From Saposhnikovia divaricata (lineage: Eukaryota; Streptophyta; Magnoliopsida; Apiales; Apiaceae), in contig CM071596.1 in NCBI GenBank assembly GCA_036435485.1, forward strand, positions 141,373,501 through 141,437,500: 64,000 nucleotides of DNA, written 5' to 3'. The translations under genes were made by a program, and so were the position numbers. This document shows positions 21,303-33,370 of the stretch, in pieces. The notes beneath the pieces were generated by a model. It had not been told where the DNA came from. It searched no databases and saw only the letters and a program-made list of their open reading frames with translations. Position 1 is the stretch's first letter. Each line of letters starts with the position of its first letter.

Positions 21303-23191
21303 CATGAAATCAAGTTTCTTGAAGATAATAATAATTTTCCAAGTAGGGATAGAAAAAATCTTGCATGGATCTCTAGAGCGAGTAGGTGGAATCCTGAGTT
21401 CGTCTCCTGCCTCTATAGGAACGAAAGGATCACCGTTAGTATATATATATCCCACTTAATCACTTAATCTCTGCACCATAACACCCTTAACTCATATTGT
21501 AAGTTTAACATGGTTTTTATGCACCAAAAGTTTACATGCACTTAATCATTCTTAACTCGATCTAAGTTTTAGTGTAATCCACCATTCCCCTTAATAACCA
21601 TACTCGACTGTAAAAATTCTCAGAAAATATAGATTCCGAATTTTAATGCAAGGCTAACTGTCAAGGGTCCTCTGACCACCCTACTACACTATCCCAAAAA
21701 TTCGTGACCTTTAAAAATGTCTAAGTATCGTAACTTTAGCCTTAAAGTTGATACATTTACGTTTTCTCGGTTTTCGAACGCCTTTCACTAAAACTGACTT
21801 TTCTCCTAAACCGTACGTCAGATTTTAACGTACTTTATATCAAAACGATCTATGGACTAAGCTCTATCATTTTATGGTCACTTGGAGGTCTGGACAGTAA
21901 GGTACCGTACGGGTATAGGGTCCAAAAACAGGGCAGTTTCTGATTCTAACGAAAATCGGACATTATAACTGCTATATTTCATACTTTCCATATTTTAATT
22001 GCTCCAAAACCATCATTCCACACTCAATCCAAGCCCTACACCATGTGGTCTACATCCCAACCATGGTTACAAGTTCACATCACAATTTCCATATCAAACT
22101 TAAAACACATATCAACAGCCATATCATCAAGATTTCATGCTTTATACAACTTAACTTCTAAACTAAGCATAATCAACCATAAACTCATAATTCAAGTTAG
22201 GGTCTCAAGTAATATACCTTCCTTGTAGCTTGTATAACACTTAATAATCCTTGGGATATCCTTAAGCAACCATATAATACCTTAAACTAACAAGAAACAC
22301 CAAGAACATATTTAGAATTTTCGGAGCTATTTTACTGCAGCTGAAAGAACATGAAAAACGACCCCCTTACCTTGCTTTTCTGGAAAAATCTTGTGAAATA
22401 CGACTTGTAGCTTATCTTATGGGCTTTCTAAAAAGCTAAAGAACGAATAATGTGGCTGAGAAACGAAGAAGTTATGGCCGTTCTAAGCCGGCTGTTACTG
22501 TTTGGCCGAATTGAAGGAATGGAAAGGAGAGATTTTCTCTTGATTTTTTTGATCTTATCTTCTTTAATTCTTGTTAATCTAGCTTGTCTTGGATGCTTTG
22601 GAAGATATTTGTGACTAAAGGCTTGCTAATGTACTAATTTACCCTTAAAAGTGTTAGTGGAATGTGATGTCATGTTCATGATCTCATAATTATTTTTCCT
22701 TGTTTTTCCTCAGTATTATACTAATACCTTTGGTAATTAACAATGTAGTATGTATCCTTGTTATATTACTAATCTTGGTTGTTTGGTTTCCATACTCGTC
22801 TAATTGTAATTCGTTCTGAATATACCTCATTATCTCAGTGGTTCTGAAATCATTTAACAATCCAAATTCCTTTGGCAATTCCTTAACTTAATAATTCTTT
22901 AATTTATACTAATCCACCAATTCCTCAATATATATTTCTTTTAATATTTCCATGCTCCTTAATATCCAATAGAAGCTCATTCGAAACCAAAATCCTCAAA
23001 AATCCATATTTAGGAATTTCTGAAATCTATCGTCATTTCGAGTCACTTATTTTCCTAGTACAATACTAATATGGTTTCTGTTTACTCGTTTTCCATTTCA
23101 AGTATAGAGTACTTACATACCATTTCCCTAAATCCTCAAAATTTACTATTCATGTGATCATTGTAGCATTGCTAAAGTTAGGGTTATTACA
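19777..23191 (-). repeat. Tekay/Del-like LTR, copy 1
   Basis: 3,415 bp with edges TGTGACG...GTTATTACA. It carries a perfect 17-bp inverted repeat TGAGCTATAATAGCTCA at 20228-20244 and two long AT microsatellites (about 20864-20901 and 21213-21300). It contains 46 bp (about 23052-23097) that are missing from copy 2, bounded by a short ATTTTC/ATTTC repeat. Confidence 0.88.
21213..21300. repeat. AT microsatellite
   Basis: About 44 AT units in LTR copy 1. The allelic tract in copy 2 (26881-26946) has about 33, and the smaller tract at about 20864-20901 also differs in length from its partner near 26548-26569. The IYIYIY-type ORFs here are artefacts of the repeat. Confidence 0.95.
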
Positions 23192-23840
23192 GTCTTCCCC
23201 CCTTAAAAGGATTCCGTCCCGGAATTATGTTGGAAATGTCCATAGGTATCTTTTTCATTCTCACCTACTAACTTCCACACTACTTCCTCTATCCTTTTCC
23301 TTTCATAATATCTCTATCTTATTTGCGCAAAGATATACCAATATAAACTTTCTTGTCATTCATCAACATGCCATTTAGTTTATCAATAGCAGTACTTTTA
23401 CTGTCTTTTCCTTACAAATCTCCTCCTGTTTTCAGTCATTCTATATTATCTCATTTCTCCTTTCTCTTTTTAACTAAAGTATCGGCCACCACATTGGCCT
23501 TTCCTGAATGGTAGTGTATCTCATTTATGGTTTGGCCATATTCCGATCTCTATCATGACATAAAATATTAGTACTTTATCTTAACACATCTCGTCTCTGT
23601 AAAATCCTCCAGAAACTAGTCTTATAATGCTATTCCTTGAAACAATTGTAAGAAAATACTACCTATAATATATATTTCCTGTTCGTCTCAACGAGTTTGT
23701 GTTTTCCCAAAACACTCCTACTTCCCTTTTCATAGCGTTTCCTAGCCCTTAACAGATACTGATTTTCCTTATCTATATTATTAACTTATTTACTCCATTA
23801 ATTGATTAAGTCGATCCTTAACCAAAGACTTACACACAAA
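23192..23840 (-). pseudogene. Pol remnant between 3' LTR and gag, unit 1
   Basis: Only scraps of pol survive. The clearest is a minus-strand stretch near 23470-23515 matching the end of RNase H (YHSGKANVVAD in intact elements), now interrupted by stops and frame changes. The equivalent sequence exists in unit 2 (about 29190-29235), so the deletion is older than the duplication. The minus-strand polypurine tract lies at about 23192-23210. Confidence 0.6.
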
Positions 23841-25147
23841 ATTTAAATCGAAAAACAAGTACCTGTATCTGCATCTGGTTTCGTCAACGCTTTCCCTAAG
23901 GTCATGTTGTACACTCTAGCAGTAGGCCTATTTGAAGCAGTCACACTCTGTCCTGGCGCGCATGACCCACCGGAACGGCAATCTCTAGCAATGTGTCCTA
24001 ATTTCCCACACTGGTAACACTTAACATCTCTTTTAGGGTTTGAATCAGTTGATGGGCACTGGTTAAGGTAGTGTCCTTTTTGTCCACACTTAAAACAAGT
24101 TACTCCCAGCACCCTACAGACTCCTATATGCTTCTTACCACACGTGGCACAATCTGGTAATGGTAGTCATGATTGATTGGACTGAAACGTTCCTGTGGAT
24201 TTATCACTCTGATTCACAGTTTCACTAACAGTCCTATTAACTCCTGACTTTCCTACGAACTGAGATTTTCGTCCTTTACCAGCTTTGCCAAAATAACTTC
24301 CTTCACTTGAACCTCCTCTCTGACCCTCAAATCTCCTTTTCTTACTTTCTTGACCTATTTGAGCCTATTCACTTTCGGCCTCTATAATAAATGCCTTTTG
24401 AACCACTGCAGCATAATCAGTCAACTCAAATGGTGCCACTCTCGTTCGTAACCATGGTTTTAATCCCTGTTGGAACCTTTTCGCTCGTTGCTCTTCAGTA
24501 CGCACAAATTCTGGAACGAACCTAGACAGTTCAGTAAATCTAGTTTCATACTCAGCCACTGATAGGTTTTCCTGCTTTAGCTCCAGAAATTTCATTTCCA
24601 TTTGGTTTTCCAAATACCTAGGGGAATACTTTTCTAGGAACACCCTAGTGAAACGCTCCCAGGTTATCACTTCCGCTCCTTCTAGGTTCTTCTTAGTTTC
24701 CCACCAGTAATTTGCCTCTCCCTTTAAGAGATAGGCTGCAAAAACTGTTTTCTGATCTTCCTCTATCCTCAGTATCTCAAAAGCTTTCTCCATCTCTTTC
24801 AGCAATGCCCTGGCTACTACTGGGTTAGTGGTTCCCTCAAATTCTGGGGGTTTTAATGACTTAAAGGCACGAAAGGAATTAGCTGCCTGATTGGGGAGAA
24901 CAGGTGGTTGTTGGGGATTCTGTGGATTAGCTAAATTCTGCCTTAATAGTTCCATGAATTGGTTAAAGGGATTGCCTCCCGAATTTCCTTGTTGGCCAGT
25001 TGATTCCTCTTCATCTTCTTCATGATTTTCTTCATTTTGAGCATTTTCATTCACTCTATTACCTCCTATATTTTGACTTCTTTCGTCTCCCTCATTTCCC
25101 CTTGCATTCGCTCTATTATCACGTCTAGGCGCCATAGTTCTGTACAT
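23841..25147 (-). pseudogene. Tekay/Del-like gag with zinc knuckles, unit 1
   Basis: The ATG at 25147 opens a frame whose 5th residue starts MAPRRDNRANARGN, the usual chromovirus gag start. The retrotransposon gag domain follows (FEGTTNPVVARALLKEMEKA, AYLLKGEANYWWET, WERFTRVFLEKYSPRY, FVRTEEQRAKRFQQGL). A TAG at about 24366 and a later stop near 24167 break it. Beyond lie CATCGKKHIGVC and two CCHC knuckles, CFKCGQKGHYLNQC and CYQCGKLGHIARDC. The frame ends just where the protease would begin (KPDADTGT), so the autonomous functions are gone. Confidence 0.88.
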
Positions 25148-25459
25148 AACAATAATATTTATTAATTACCCGAATTTAGGGTACAATATACATCATTCCA
25201 TATTCAATAATTAAATCACCGATTAATACATTTATGTATATATCCCTAGCCACTCACAAACATAACTCGACTCACACATTTCCTCTCCCTATAATAAAAC
25301 ATAAACCTTTATTAGTAATAATCTATAAAATTATAATCACTACTTAAAATAAATGCTACATTCAATAAACAACCCTTGAACTCGATGTGAGTTCACAATT
25401 TATATTATTACTGATATATTTATTATTATCACTTTTGTTTCTGAGCATTATGACTCTTA

Positions 25460-25471
25460 GCTTTGATACCA
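25460..25471 (-). other. Primer-binding site of the Tekay/Del-like unit
   Basis: Minus-strand TGGTATCAAAGC, 2 bp from the LTR edge at 25474, is one base different from the usual initiator-tRNA site TGGTATCAGAGC. Confidence 0.8.
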
Positions 25472-25473
25472 TC

Positions 25474-26876
25474 TGTGATGCCCCTAGATCCGGGGTCAAG
25501 GATCCAGGTCATCACGGTCCAATTTCCGATCAATATCAATATCTCTTAAGTCTTTTTTTTAATACTTATGCAATTGACCCCACACTAATACACACACACA
25601 CACCAGTCATATGCTCATAGAACAACATCCACAATATTAAAAGTTTAAAGTTAACAGTTATTACAAACCCAGAATTCTACTAAGTACATTGTTGAATAAT
25701 ACTTCTACAGGAAGCATTTCAACAACCAAAAGTTTATTACAAACTTACACACTTAATTTACATAAGTCTACTAAGCCCCTTTCGCTTGTCACTACCTCGG
25801 GGATGGCCGCCAACACTCGCTCAAAAGGTCGCCTTTCCCTTACCCTCTTGCGGGGTGTAGTGCGTAGAATCGGCATGGGACCTAGCTTCTATATACATAA
25901 GTGGCAAGAGTGAGCTATAATAGCTCAGCAAGATAATATTGTAAACTAGAATTTAAAATGTGAACAGGTATACATATATATATGCATATATAAGCAGAAA
26001 CCAATTATAATCCTTAAGGAAGAATAAAGCTCTTATTTAATATTACATCATCCACTTACTATTATAAGAAAGAAATCTAAAATAATATAATATCTGTTTC
26101 TCTTCATCTATAACCATAATTCCATCATCTCATATCATTATTCTGTTTTCAGTATAGAAATCTGAAAACCATTTTCAATTCTTTCTTTAAAAAACATTGG
26201 GGATATCTGCTGTCGCCTGATACGTTAGGACGATGATCAGTCGCCTAATCGTACCTGCTCTCTCTTTTTACTACCGGTAGAAGGAATGAAGATCATCCCT
26301 GGAGGAAGGCCACCTGCTAACATCCTCCCTTGGCATCTTCGTGCCGTAATAAAAATAATAAATGCTGGACTGTGTCGCACACAGCCCTGACACAGCCACT
26401 TACGCAAGTCTGTTGCAATCCCCCTTTTTTTCAAATCATTTATCTATTCATAGACTTCGTTTCCACTTCCATTCACATTTCTTTCACATATACCATTACC
26501 TTCTAAACATATGTCATAATTCCCTGATCATGACTCAGACAACTCCTTTATATATATATATATATATATTGTTCCATCTACTTTTATAAATAGTTGATAA
26601 TCATAAAAAATACTTATTAAATCACAATATTTAAAAAGAATATTTTTAGCAAAATATTATAAATCATATAACCCTAGATAACAACTGATACCATTCTTTT
26701 ATTCACTCTAGATAACAACTGATACCATTCTCTTATCATAAGACATGTTCACTCCATGCATAATCTTCTCTTTACATATGCATATCCATCTTCATATTCA
26801 TACACATCTTCGTATACCTTTCTTTTTAATATCAATACTCAAGGAAGACAAATTCTTCACAATATAATAATAATAG

Positions 26877-26948
<72 letters not shown>

Positions 26949-28909
26949 CATGAAATCAAGTTTCTTGAAGATAATAATAATTTTCCAAGTAGGGATAGAA
27001 AAAATCTTGCATGGATCTCTAGAGCGAGTAGGTGGAATCCTGAGTTCGTCTCCTGCCTCTATAGGAACGAAAGGATCACCGTTAGTATATATATATATAT
27101 CCCACTTAATCACTTAATCTCTACACCATAACACCCTTAACTCATATTGTAAGTTTAACATGGTTTTTATGCACCAAAAGTTTACATGCACTTAACCATT
27201 CTTAACTCGATCTAAGTTTTAGTGTAATCCACCATTCCCCTTAATAACCATACTCGACTGTAAAAATTCTCAGAAAATATAGATTCCGAATTTTAATGCA
27301 AGGCTAACTGCCAAGGGTCCTCTGACCACCCTACTACACTATCCCAAAAATTCGTGACCTTTAAAATGTCTAAGTATCGTAACTTTAGCCTTAAAGTTGA
27401 TACATTTACGTTTTCTCGGTTTTCGAACGCCTTTCACTAAAACTGACTTTTCTCCTAAACCGTACGTCAGATTTTAACGTACTTTATATCAAAACGATCT
27501 ATGGACTAAGCTCTATCATTTTATGGTCACTTGGAGGTCTGGACAGTAAGGTACCGTACGGGTATGGGGTCCAAAAACAGGGCAGTTTCTGATTCTAACG
27601 AAAATCGGACATTATAACGGCTATATTTCATACTTTCCATATTTTAATTGCTCCAAAACCATCATTCCACACTCAATCCAAGCCCTACACCATGTGGTCT
27701 ACATCCCAACCATGGTTACAAGTTCACATCACAATTTCCATATCAAACTTAAAACACATATCAACAACCATATCATCAAGATTTCATGCTTTATACAACT
27801 TAACTTCTAAACTAAGCATAATCAACCATAAACTCATAATTCAAGTTAGGGTCTCAAGTAATATACATTCCTTGTAGCTTGTATTAGATCTTCGACGTCA
27901 GAGAGTTTTTATCGAGAAACCAACGACCAAAGTGCCTAGCCATGTGTAGACCGAAATGGTCTCGCGAAGCCGGTAAACGTTTGGCTAAGATCCTTTCTAA
28001 AAGCTCGAGAGTACACTAGAGAAGAAGGATTAAGATATAATACCTTAAACTAACAAGAAACACCAAGAACATACTTAGAATTTTCGGAGCTATTTTACTG
28101 CAGCTGAAAGAACATGAAAAACGACCCCCTTACCTTGCTTTTCTGGGAAAATCTTGTGAAATACGACTTGTAGCTTATCTCATGGGCTTTCTAAAAAGCT
28201 AAAGAACGAAAAATGTGGCTGAGAAACGAAGAAGTTATGGCCGTTCTAAGCCGGCTGTTATTGTTTGGCCGAATTGAAAGAATGGAAGGGAGAGATTTTC
28301 TCTTGATTTTTTTGATCTTATCTTCTTTAATTCTTGTTAATCTAGCTTGTCTAGGAAGCTTTGGAAGATATTTGTGACTAAAGGCTTGCTAATGTACTAA
28401 TTTACCCTTAAAAGTATTAGTGGAATGTGATGTCATGTTCATGATCTCATAATTCTTTTTCCTTGTTTTTCCTCAGTATTATACTAATACCTTTGGTAAT
28501 TAACAATGTAGTATGTATCCTTGTTATATTACTAATCTTGGTTGTTTGGTTTCCATACTCGTCTAATTGTAATTCGTTCCGAATATACCTCATTATCTCA
28601 GTGGTTCTGAAATCATTTAACAATCCAAATTCCTTTGGCAATTCCTTAACTTAATAATTCTTTAATTTATACTAATCCACCAATTCCTCAATATATATTT
28701 CTTTTAATATTTCCATGCTCCTTAATATCCAATAGAAGCTCATTCGAAACCAAAATCCTCAAGAATCCATATTCAGGAATTTCTGAAATCTATCGTCATT
28801 TCGAGTCACTTATTTTCAAGTATAGAGTACTTACATACCATTTCCCTAAATCCTCAAAATTTACTATTCATGTGATCACTGTAGCATTGCTAAAGTTAGG
28901 GTTATTACA
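25474..28909 (-). repeat. Tekay/Del-like LTR, copy 2
   Basis: 3,436 bp, closely matching copy 1. Differences are shorter AT tracts (about 26548-26569 and 26881-26946), absence of the 46-bp segment, scattered substitutions, and a 151-bp block at 27884-28034 that replaces about 38 bp. The 17-bp inverted repeat is at 25911-25927. Confidence 0.88.
27884..28034. other. Foreign 151-bp block in LTR copy 2
   Basis: Both LTRs agree up to GTAGCTTGTAT and resume at ATATAATACCTTAAAC. Between them copy 1 has about 38 bp, but copy 2 has 151 bp beginning TAGATCTTCGACGTCAGAG and ending GAGAAGAAGGATTAAG. The block shows no terminal repeats or target duplication and no match elsewhere in the window. It looks like filler DNA from break repair, or a gene-conversion tract from another family member. 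Confidence 0.7.
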
Positions 28910-30309
28910 GTCTTCCCCCCTTAAAAGGATTCCGTCCCGGAATCATGTTGGAAATGTCCATAGGTATCTTTTTCATTCTCACCTACTAACTTCCACACTA
29001 CTTCCTCTATCCTTTTCCTTTCATAATATCTCTATCTTGTTTGCGCAAAGATATACCAATATAAACTTTCTTGTCATTCATCAACATGCCATTTAGTTTA
29101 TCAATAGCAGTACTTTTACTATCTTTTCCTTACAAATCTCCTCCTGTTTTCAGTCATTCTATATTATCTCATTTCTCCTTTCTCTTTTTAACTAAAGTAT
29201 CGGCCACCACATTGGCCTTTCCTGAATGGTAGTGTATCTCACTTATGGTTTGGCCATATTCTGATCTCTATCATGACATAAAATATTAGTACTTTATCTT
29301 AACACATCTTGTCTCTGTAAAATCCTCCAGAAACTAGTCTTATAATGCTATTCCTTGAAACAATTGTAAGAAAATACTACCTATAATATATATTTCCTGT
29401 TCGTCTCAACGAGTTTGTGTTTTCCCAAAACACTCCTACTTCCCTTTTCATAGCGTTTCCTAGCCCTTAACAGATACTGATTTTCCTTATCTATATTATT
29501 AACTTATTTACTCCATTAATTGATTAAGTCGATCCTTAACCAAAGACTTACACACAAAATTTAAATCGAAAAACAAGTACCTGTATCTGCATCTGGTTTC
29601 GTCAACGCTTCCCCTAAGGTCATGTTGTACACTCTAGCAGTAGGCCTATTTGAAGCAGTCACACTCTGTCCTGGCGCGCATGACCCACCGGAATGGCAAT
29701 CTCTAGCAATGTGTCCTAATTTCCCACACTGGTAACACTTAACATCTCTTTTAGGGTTTGTATCAGTTGATGGGCACTGCTTAAGGTAGTGTCCTTTTTG
29801 TCCACACTTAAAACAAGTTACTCCCAGCACCCTACAGACTCCTATATGCTTCTTACCACACGTGTCACAATCTGGTAATGGTAGTCGTGATTGATTGAAC
29901 TGAAACGTTCCTGTGGATTTATCACCCTGATTCGCAGTTTCACTAACAGTCCTATTAACTCCTGACTTTCCTACGATCTGAGATTTTCATCCTTTACCAG
30001 ATTTGCCAAAATAACTTCCTTCACTTGAACCTCCTCTCTGACCCTCAAATCTCCTTTTCTTACTTTCTTGACCTATTTGAGCCTGTTCACTTTCGGCCTC
30101 TATAATAAATGCCTTTTGAACCACTGCAGCATAATTAGTCAACTCAAATGGTGCCACTCTCGTTCGTAACCATGGTTTTAATCCCTGTTGGAACCTTTTC
30201 GCTCGTTGCTCTTCAGTACGCACAAATTCTGGAACGAACCTAGACAGTTCAGTAAATCTAGTTTCATACTCAGCCACTGATAGGTTTTCCTGCTTTAGCT
30301 CCAGAAATT
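28910..30309 (-). pseudogene. Tekay/Del-like gag and pol remnants, unit 2 (truncated)
   Basis: Same arrangement as unit 1: pol traces, two CCHC knuckles (29561-29830; CFKCGQKGHYLKQC and CYQCGKLGHIARDC), then the C-terminal part of gag. The stop codons differ: where unit 1 has TAG after ESE, unit 2 has CAG (Gln), but unit 2 stops after GKSGKG. Gag homology ends in LQENLSVAEY-adjacent sequence at about 30309, where DNA of the Tat element begins, so the N-terminal half of gag and the 5' LTR are lost. Confidence 0.85.
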
Positions 30310-30322
30310 CTGGAACGAACCT

Positions 30323-30629
30323 GCTTTCTGCTAGTACCAGGAAAGGACAGGGCGAGGCTTATAATGCCGGCTTCTTAGACTATCTTCGTAACTTCTTGGC
30401 GGCTGATCCCAATTATGACTGGTCTACCCATTTTGCTCCTTCCACTCCAGGTTTCATGCTCAAGTTTAAAAATGATAATGCCGCCCTCATTGCTACCGCA
30501 AAGGATGAGCTTCGTTTGAAGATTGAAGCAGAAAAGAAAGACATAGCTGAAGAGGAGGCGAGGAAAAGAGGAACTACGGATGGCGAGAACACAGGAATAG
30601 CATCTCCCTCCCAGGCCGCTGCCAACTGA
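30323..30629 (+). pseudogene. Antisense ORF of the Tat element, C-terminal part
   Basis: Reads on the plus strand, opposite to gag-pol. In-frame translation from the junction gives STRKGQGEAYNAGFLDYLRN, then ADPNYDWSTHF, a charged helix (AKDELRLKIEAEKKDIAEEE) and a stop at 30627-30629. Extra antisense ORFs between pol and the 3' LTR are known in Tat-lineage elements; their function is unsettled. The N-terminal part is missing because the element is cut at about 30323. Confidence 0.7.
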
Positions 30630-31561
30630 CTACATGAACTTTTTATAATCGCACAAACTATTGGAGTGCGGGCCCTCCTGTAATGGCCTCACCCGTTGTA
30701 AGATTTATGGGTGTTATTATAACTACTTGGAGTGCGCGCCCTCCTTTTAATGGCGTCGCCTTTGTATTAATTTTGACTATTCGCTTTCCAAATTCATGTC
30801 TTCTTTAAATATCTGCTTATATTTTCCTTGTGTCTTACGGGTATTCAATTAAAGGGGAAGTCTCGCCCTTCTGTGGGAGGCTTGTCCTCCATCGACATCT
30901 TGCCCTTATTTAACTTGTAAATATTTCCAGCTTTAAAGTTTTCTTCACCATGTCTTCAAGAGGGTATCCTCCTCAAAGGAGGTCATTTTCCTCAGAATTT
31001 ATAATTAAGATATCCTCCTCAAAGGGAGGTCGCTTCTTTGTTCAGAAATACCCTCCTCACAGGAGGTGGATTTCCCGAAACTCAAGCCTTGATGAGGCGC
31101 CGGAAGTACGGACATCCCCCCCGGAAGTACGGTTTTTGCAAGGATTTATATTGATGGTACTCTCCTCAAAGGAGATCAGTCTTTTTGTTCAGAAATACCC
31201 TCCTCACAGGAGGTGGATTTTCCGAAACTCGAACCTTGATGAGGCGCCGGAAGTACGGACATCCCCCCCGGAAGTACGGTTTTTGCAAGGATTTAATAAT
31301 TCGAGATACCCTCCTCAAAGGAGGTCGTTCTCCATTCCAGAAATATCCCTCCTCACAGGAGGTGGATTTCCCAAAGTCGTTTTTCTACTCTCCTGACAGG
31401 AGATCATCTATAACAGATAATCAACAAAATTTGAAGAAAAACAAACATGTTTTATTCATAAATAGTAAAACCTGGCTAAGGAGGAGTACATGCACTACCC
31501 CCCTAGACTTTCATGAAAATAATTATTTAAAGGAAAGTATATCAAAAGTAGAAATACATTA
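30630..31561. repeat. Hairpin-rich 3' non-coding region of the Tat element
   Basis: Eight short hairpins follow one another: CCTCC-TCAAA-GGAGG or CCTCC-TCACA-GGAGG at 30968, 31014, 31052, 31199, 31310 and 31348, and TCTCC-TCAAA-GGAGA / TCTCC-TGACA-GGAGA at 31161 and 31389. In the second type both arms changed together, so pairing is kept. A block of about 105 bp (31044-31150) is duplicated at 31192-31296, with CGGAAGTACGG twice in each. Further left, TTGGAGTGCGGGCCCTCCT and TTGGAGTGCGCGCCCTCCT form another pair (about 30661 and 30727). Confidence 0.8.
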
Positions 31562-33370
31562 CTGATAATATTTCTTCAAATGTTCCATGTTCCAAGCTCG
31601 CGGGATGTGTTTCCCTTCCATATCTGTCAGATAATAAGTTCCTGCCCACAAAACAGCTCTAACCCTGTACGGACCTTCCCAATTCGCACCAAACACTCCA
31701 TGATTCTGGACTTTCATGTTGGGCATTACTCGTCGAAGAACGTAATCGCCCACCTTTAAAGGTCTTGCCTTTACCTTTGAGTTGTAAAACCTAGCCACCC
31801 TTTGCTGGTAAGAAACCAACCTTGCCTGAGAAGCCGTCCTGAATTCCTCCGCCATATCCAGGTAAAGACGGTGGTTAACTTCATTTACCTCTGGCTGATA
31901 GTTCTCTCTTCTGAAAGATCCTGCCCCCAACTCGACTGGAACCATAGCCTCACATCCATATGTCAAAGAGAAAGGGGTTTCCCCTGTAGTAGTCCTAGGT
32001 GTCGTGTTATAGCTCCATAAGACATTAGGCAGCTCTTCCGGCCAACTACCTTTACTATCGTCCAGCTTCGCCTTAAGCGTATGTTTGATTATCTTGTTCA
32101 CTGCTTCCGTCTGACCATTAGTCTGAGGATGACTAACAGCAGAGAAACTTTTAATAATTCCCAAGTTATCGCACAACTGTCTCATCTCCTTACTATCAAA
32201 CTGCTTCCCGTTGTCAGATATCAGTTTGTACGGTATTCCAAAGCGACAAATGATGGATCGATACACAAAGTCCACCAACTTTTTTGCTGTGATTGACGCC
32301 AAAGGCTCTGCCTCTGCCCACTTAGTAAAGTAATCCACTGCCACCACGGCATATTTCACCCCTCCTTTTCCCTTAGGGAGTTCCCCTATCAAGTCAATTC
32401 CCCACATGGCGAAGGGCCAAGGACTAGTCAATGAAGTAAGAGGAGCTGCGGGACTGTTCACATACTTCGCATATCGCTGACAATTATCGCAAGACCTAGC
32501 AAAAACCATTGCATCTTCCCGAAGAGTAGGCCAATAATACCCTTGACGTAATATTTTCTGCGCAAGTGAACCACCCCCCGAGTGGTTTCCACAAATTCCC
32601 TCTTGAACTTCCCTGAGAACATAAGTGCACTCCTCCCCATCTATACACTTCAGCAACGGCTGATTAAAACCCCGTCTGTAAAGAGATCCCCCAAAATCAA
32701 CGTAACGAGCTGCCTTATACCTTAGCTTCCTAGCCTCAATCCTATCATCTGGTAAAATTCCTTCCTTCAAATACCTCCAGATAGGGGTCATCCAAGTATC
32801 TGGCGTAGGAACATCGACTTGCCTCAATTCCACCTCCGGAACGCTAGGTTGCTTCTGGATTTCCAAGGGACTGATACCTAAAAGATTGGCCTCCCCTTGA
32901 GACCCCAACTTGGCCAGGGCATCAACTTCCCCATTACTGTCCCTAGGAAGTTGCTCCAACCTCGCCTCCCGAAATTGGCCCATTAATCTCCGCGTGCACC
33001 TCGTGTATAACTCAGTTCGAGGCCCACGAGCTTGGAACCCTCCATTGACCTGATAGACAACCAGCATTGAATCACTCATGATGTTTATATTTTCCACCTT
33101 CATCTCAAGGGCGAGCTTCAAACCCGTGATCAAGGCCTCGTACTCGGCATCATTATTTGTAGCATGAAGAGTAAAATGGATTGCACTTCGAAGACAGTGT
33201 CCCTCCGGGCTGACCAAAACAATTCCCGCACCTGCACCCTCATTGTTCGATGCACCATCCACATATAAAGTCCACCATAGTGCTGGAGTAGGACATTCCT
33301 GACTCGGCTCTGGTGGAGGGCTAGGTATGACAGCCAGAGACTCGCCCTCTTGATCCAGAGGAAATTCCAA
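31562..33370 (-). pseudogene. Tat pol C-terminal part: second RNase H and integrase
   Basis: A 603-codon minus-strand frame that is itself open. Residues about 30-160 are the plant-type second RNase H (LYVDGASNNEGAGAGIVL, NNDAEYEALITGL, SDSMLVVYQVNG, LPRDSNGEVDALAKL). From about 290 comes integrase: zinc-binding YYWPTLREDA and CDNCQRY, then the core with catalytic Asp in WGIDLIG, Asp in ISDNGKQFD and Glu in NGQTEAVNK, then a C-terminal region with WEGPYRV. It is separated from the upstream RT/RNase H by a frameshift near 33370, so it could not be made as part of a full polyprotein. Confidence 0.92.

Larger units (their letters stand above)
19777..30309 (-). mobile_element. Tekay/Del-like tandem array: LTR-internal-LTR-internal (truncated)
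   Basis: Minus-strand element with LTR copies at 19777-23191 and 25474-28909 and internal regions at 23192-25473 and 28910-30309. LTR edges are TGTGACGCCCC and GGGTTATTACA; polypurine tracts (TTAAAAGGGGGGAAGACTG) lie beside 23191 and 28909, and a tRNA-iMet-like PBS beside 25474. Each internal region holds gag, but pol is reduced to traces. The right unit is cut off inside gag and has no outer LTR. Sharing a middle LTR is the pattern expected from unequal recombination. The left end is inserted in an HD-ZIP exon. Confidence 0.9.

Noticed and set aside
21189..21459. ORFs made of alternating Ile and Tyr on both strands (also 26756-27113)
   Set aside because: They are translations of an AT microsatellite within an LTR and have no protein family features.
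30968..31403. Regular palindromic repeats taken as a CRISPR array
   Set aside because: Repeats are 15 bp with unequal, partly duplicated spacers, and the surroundings are a plant retrotransposon.
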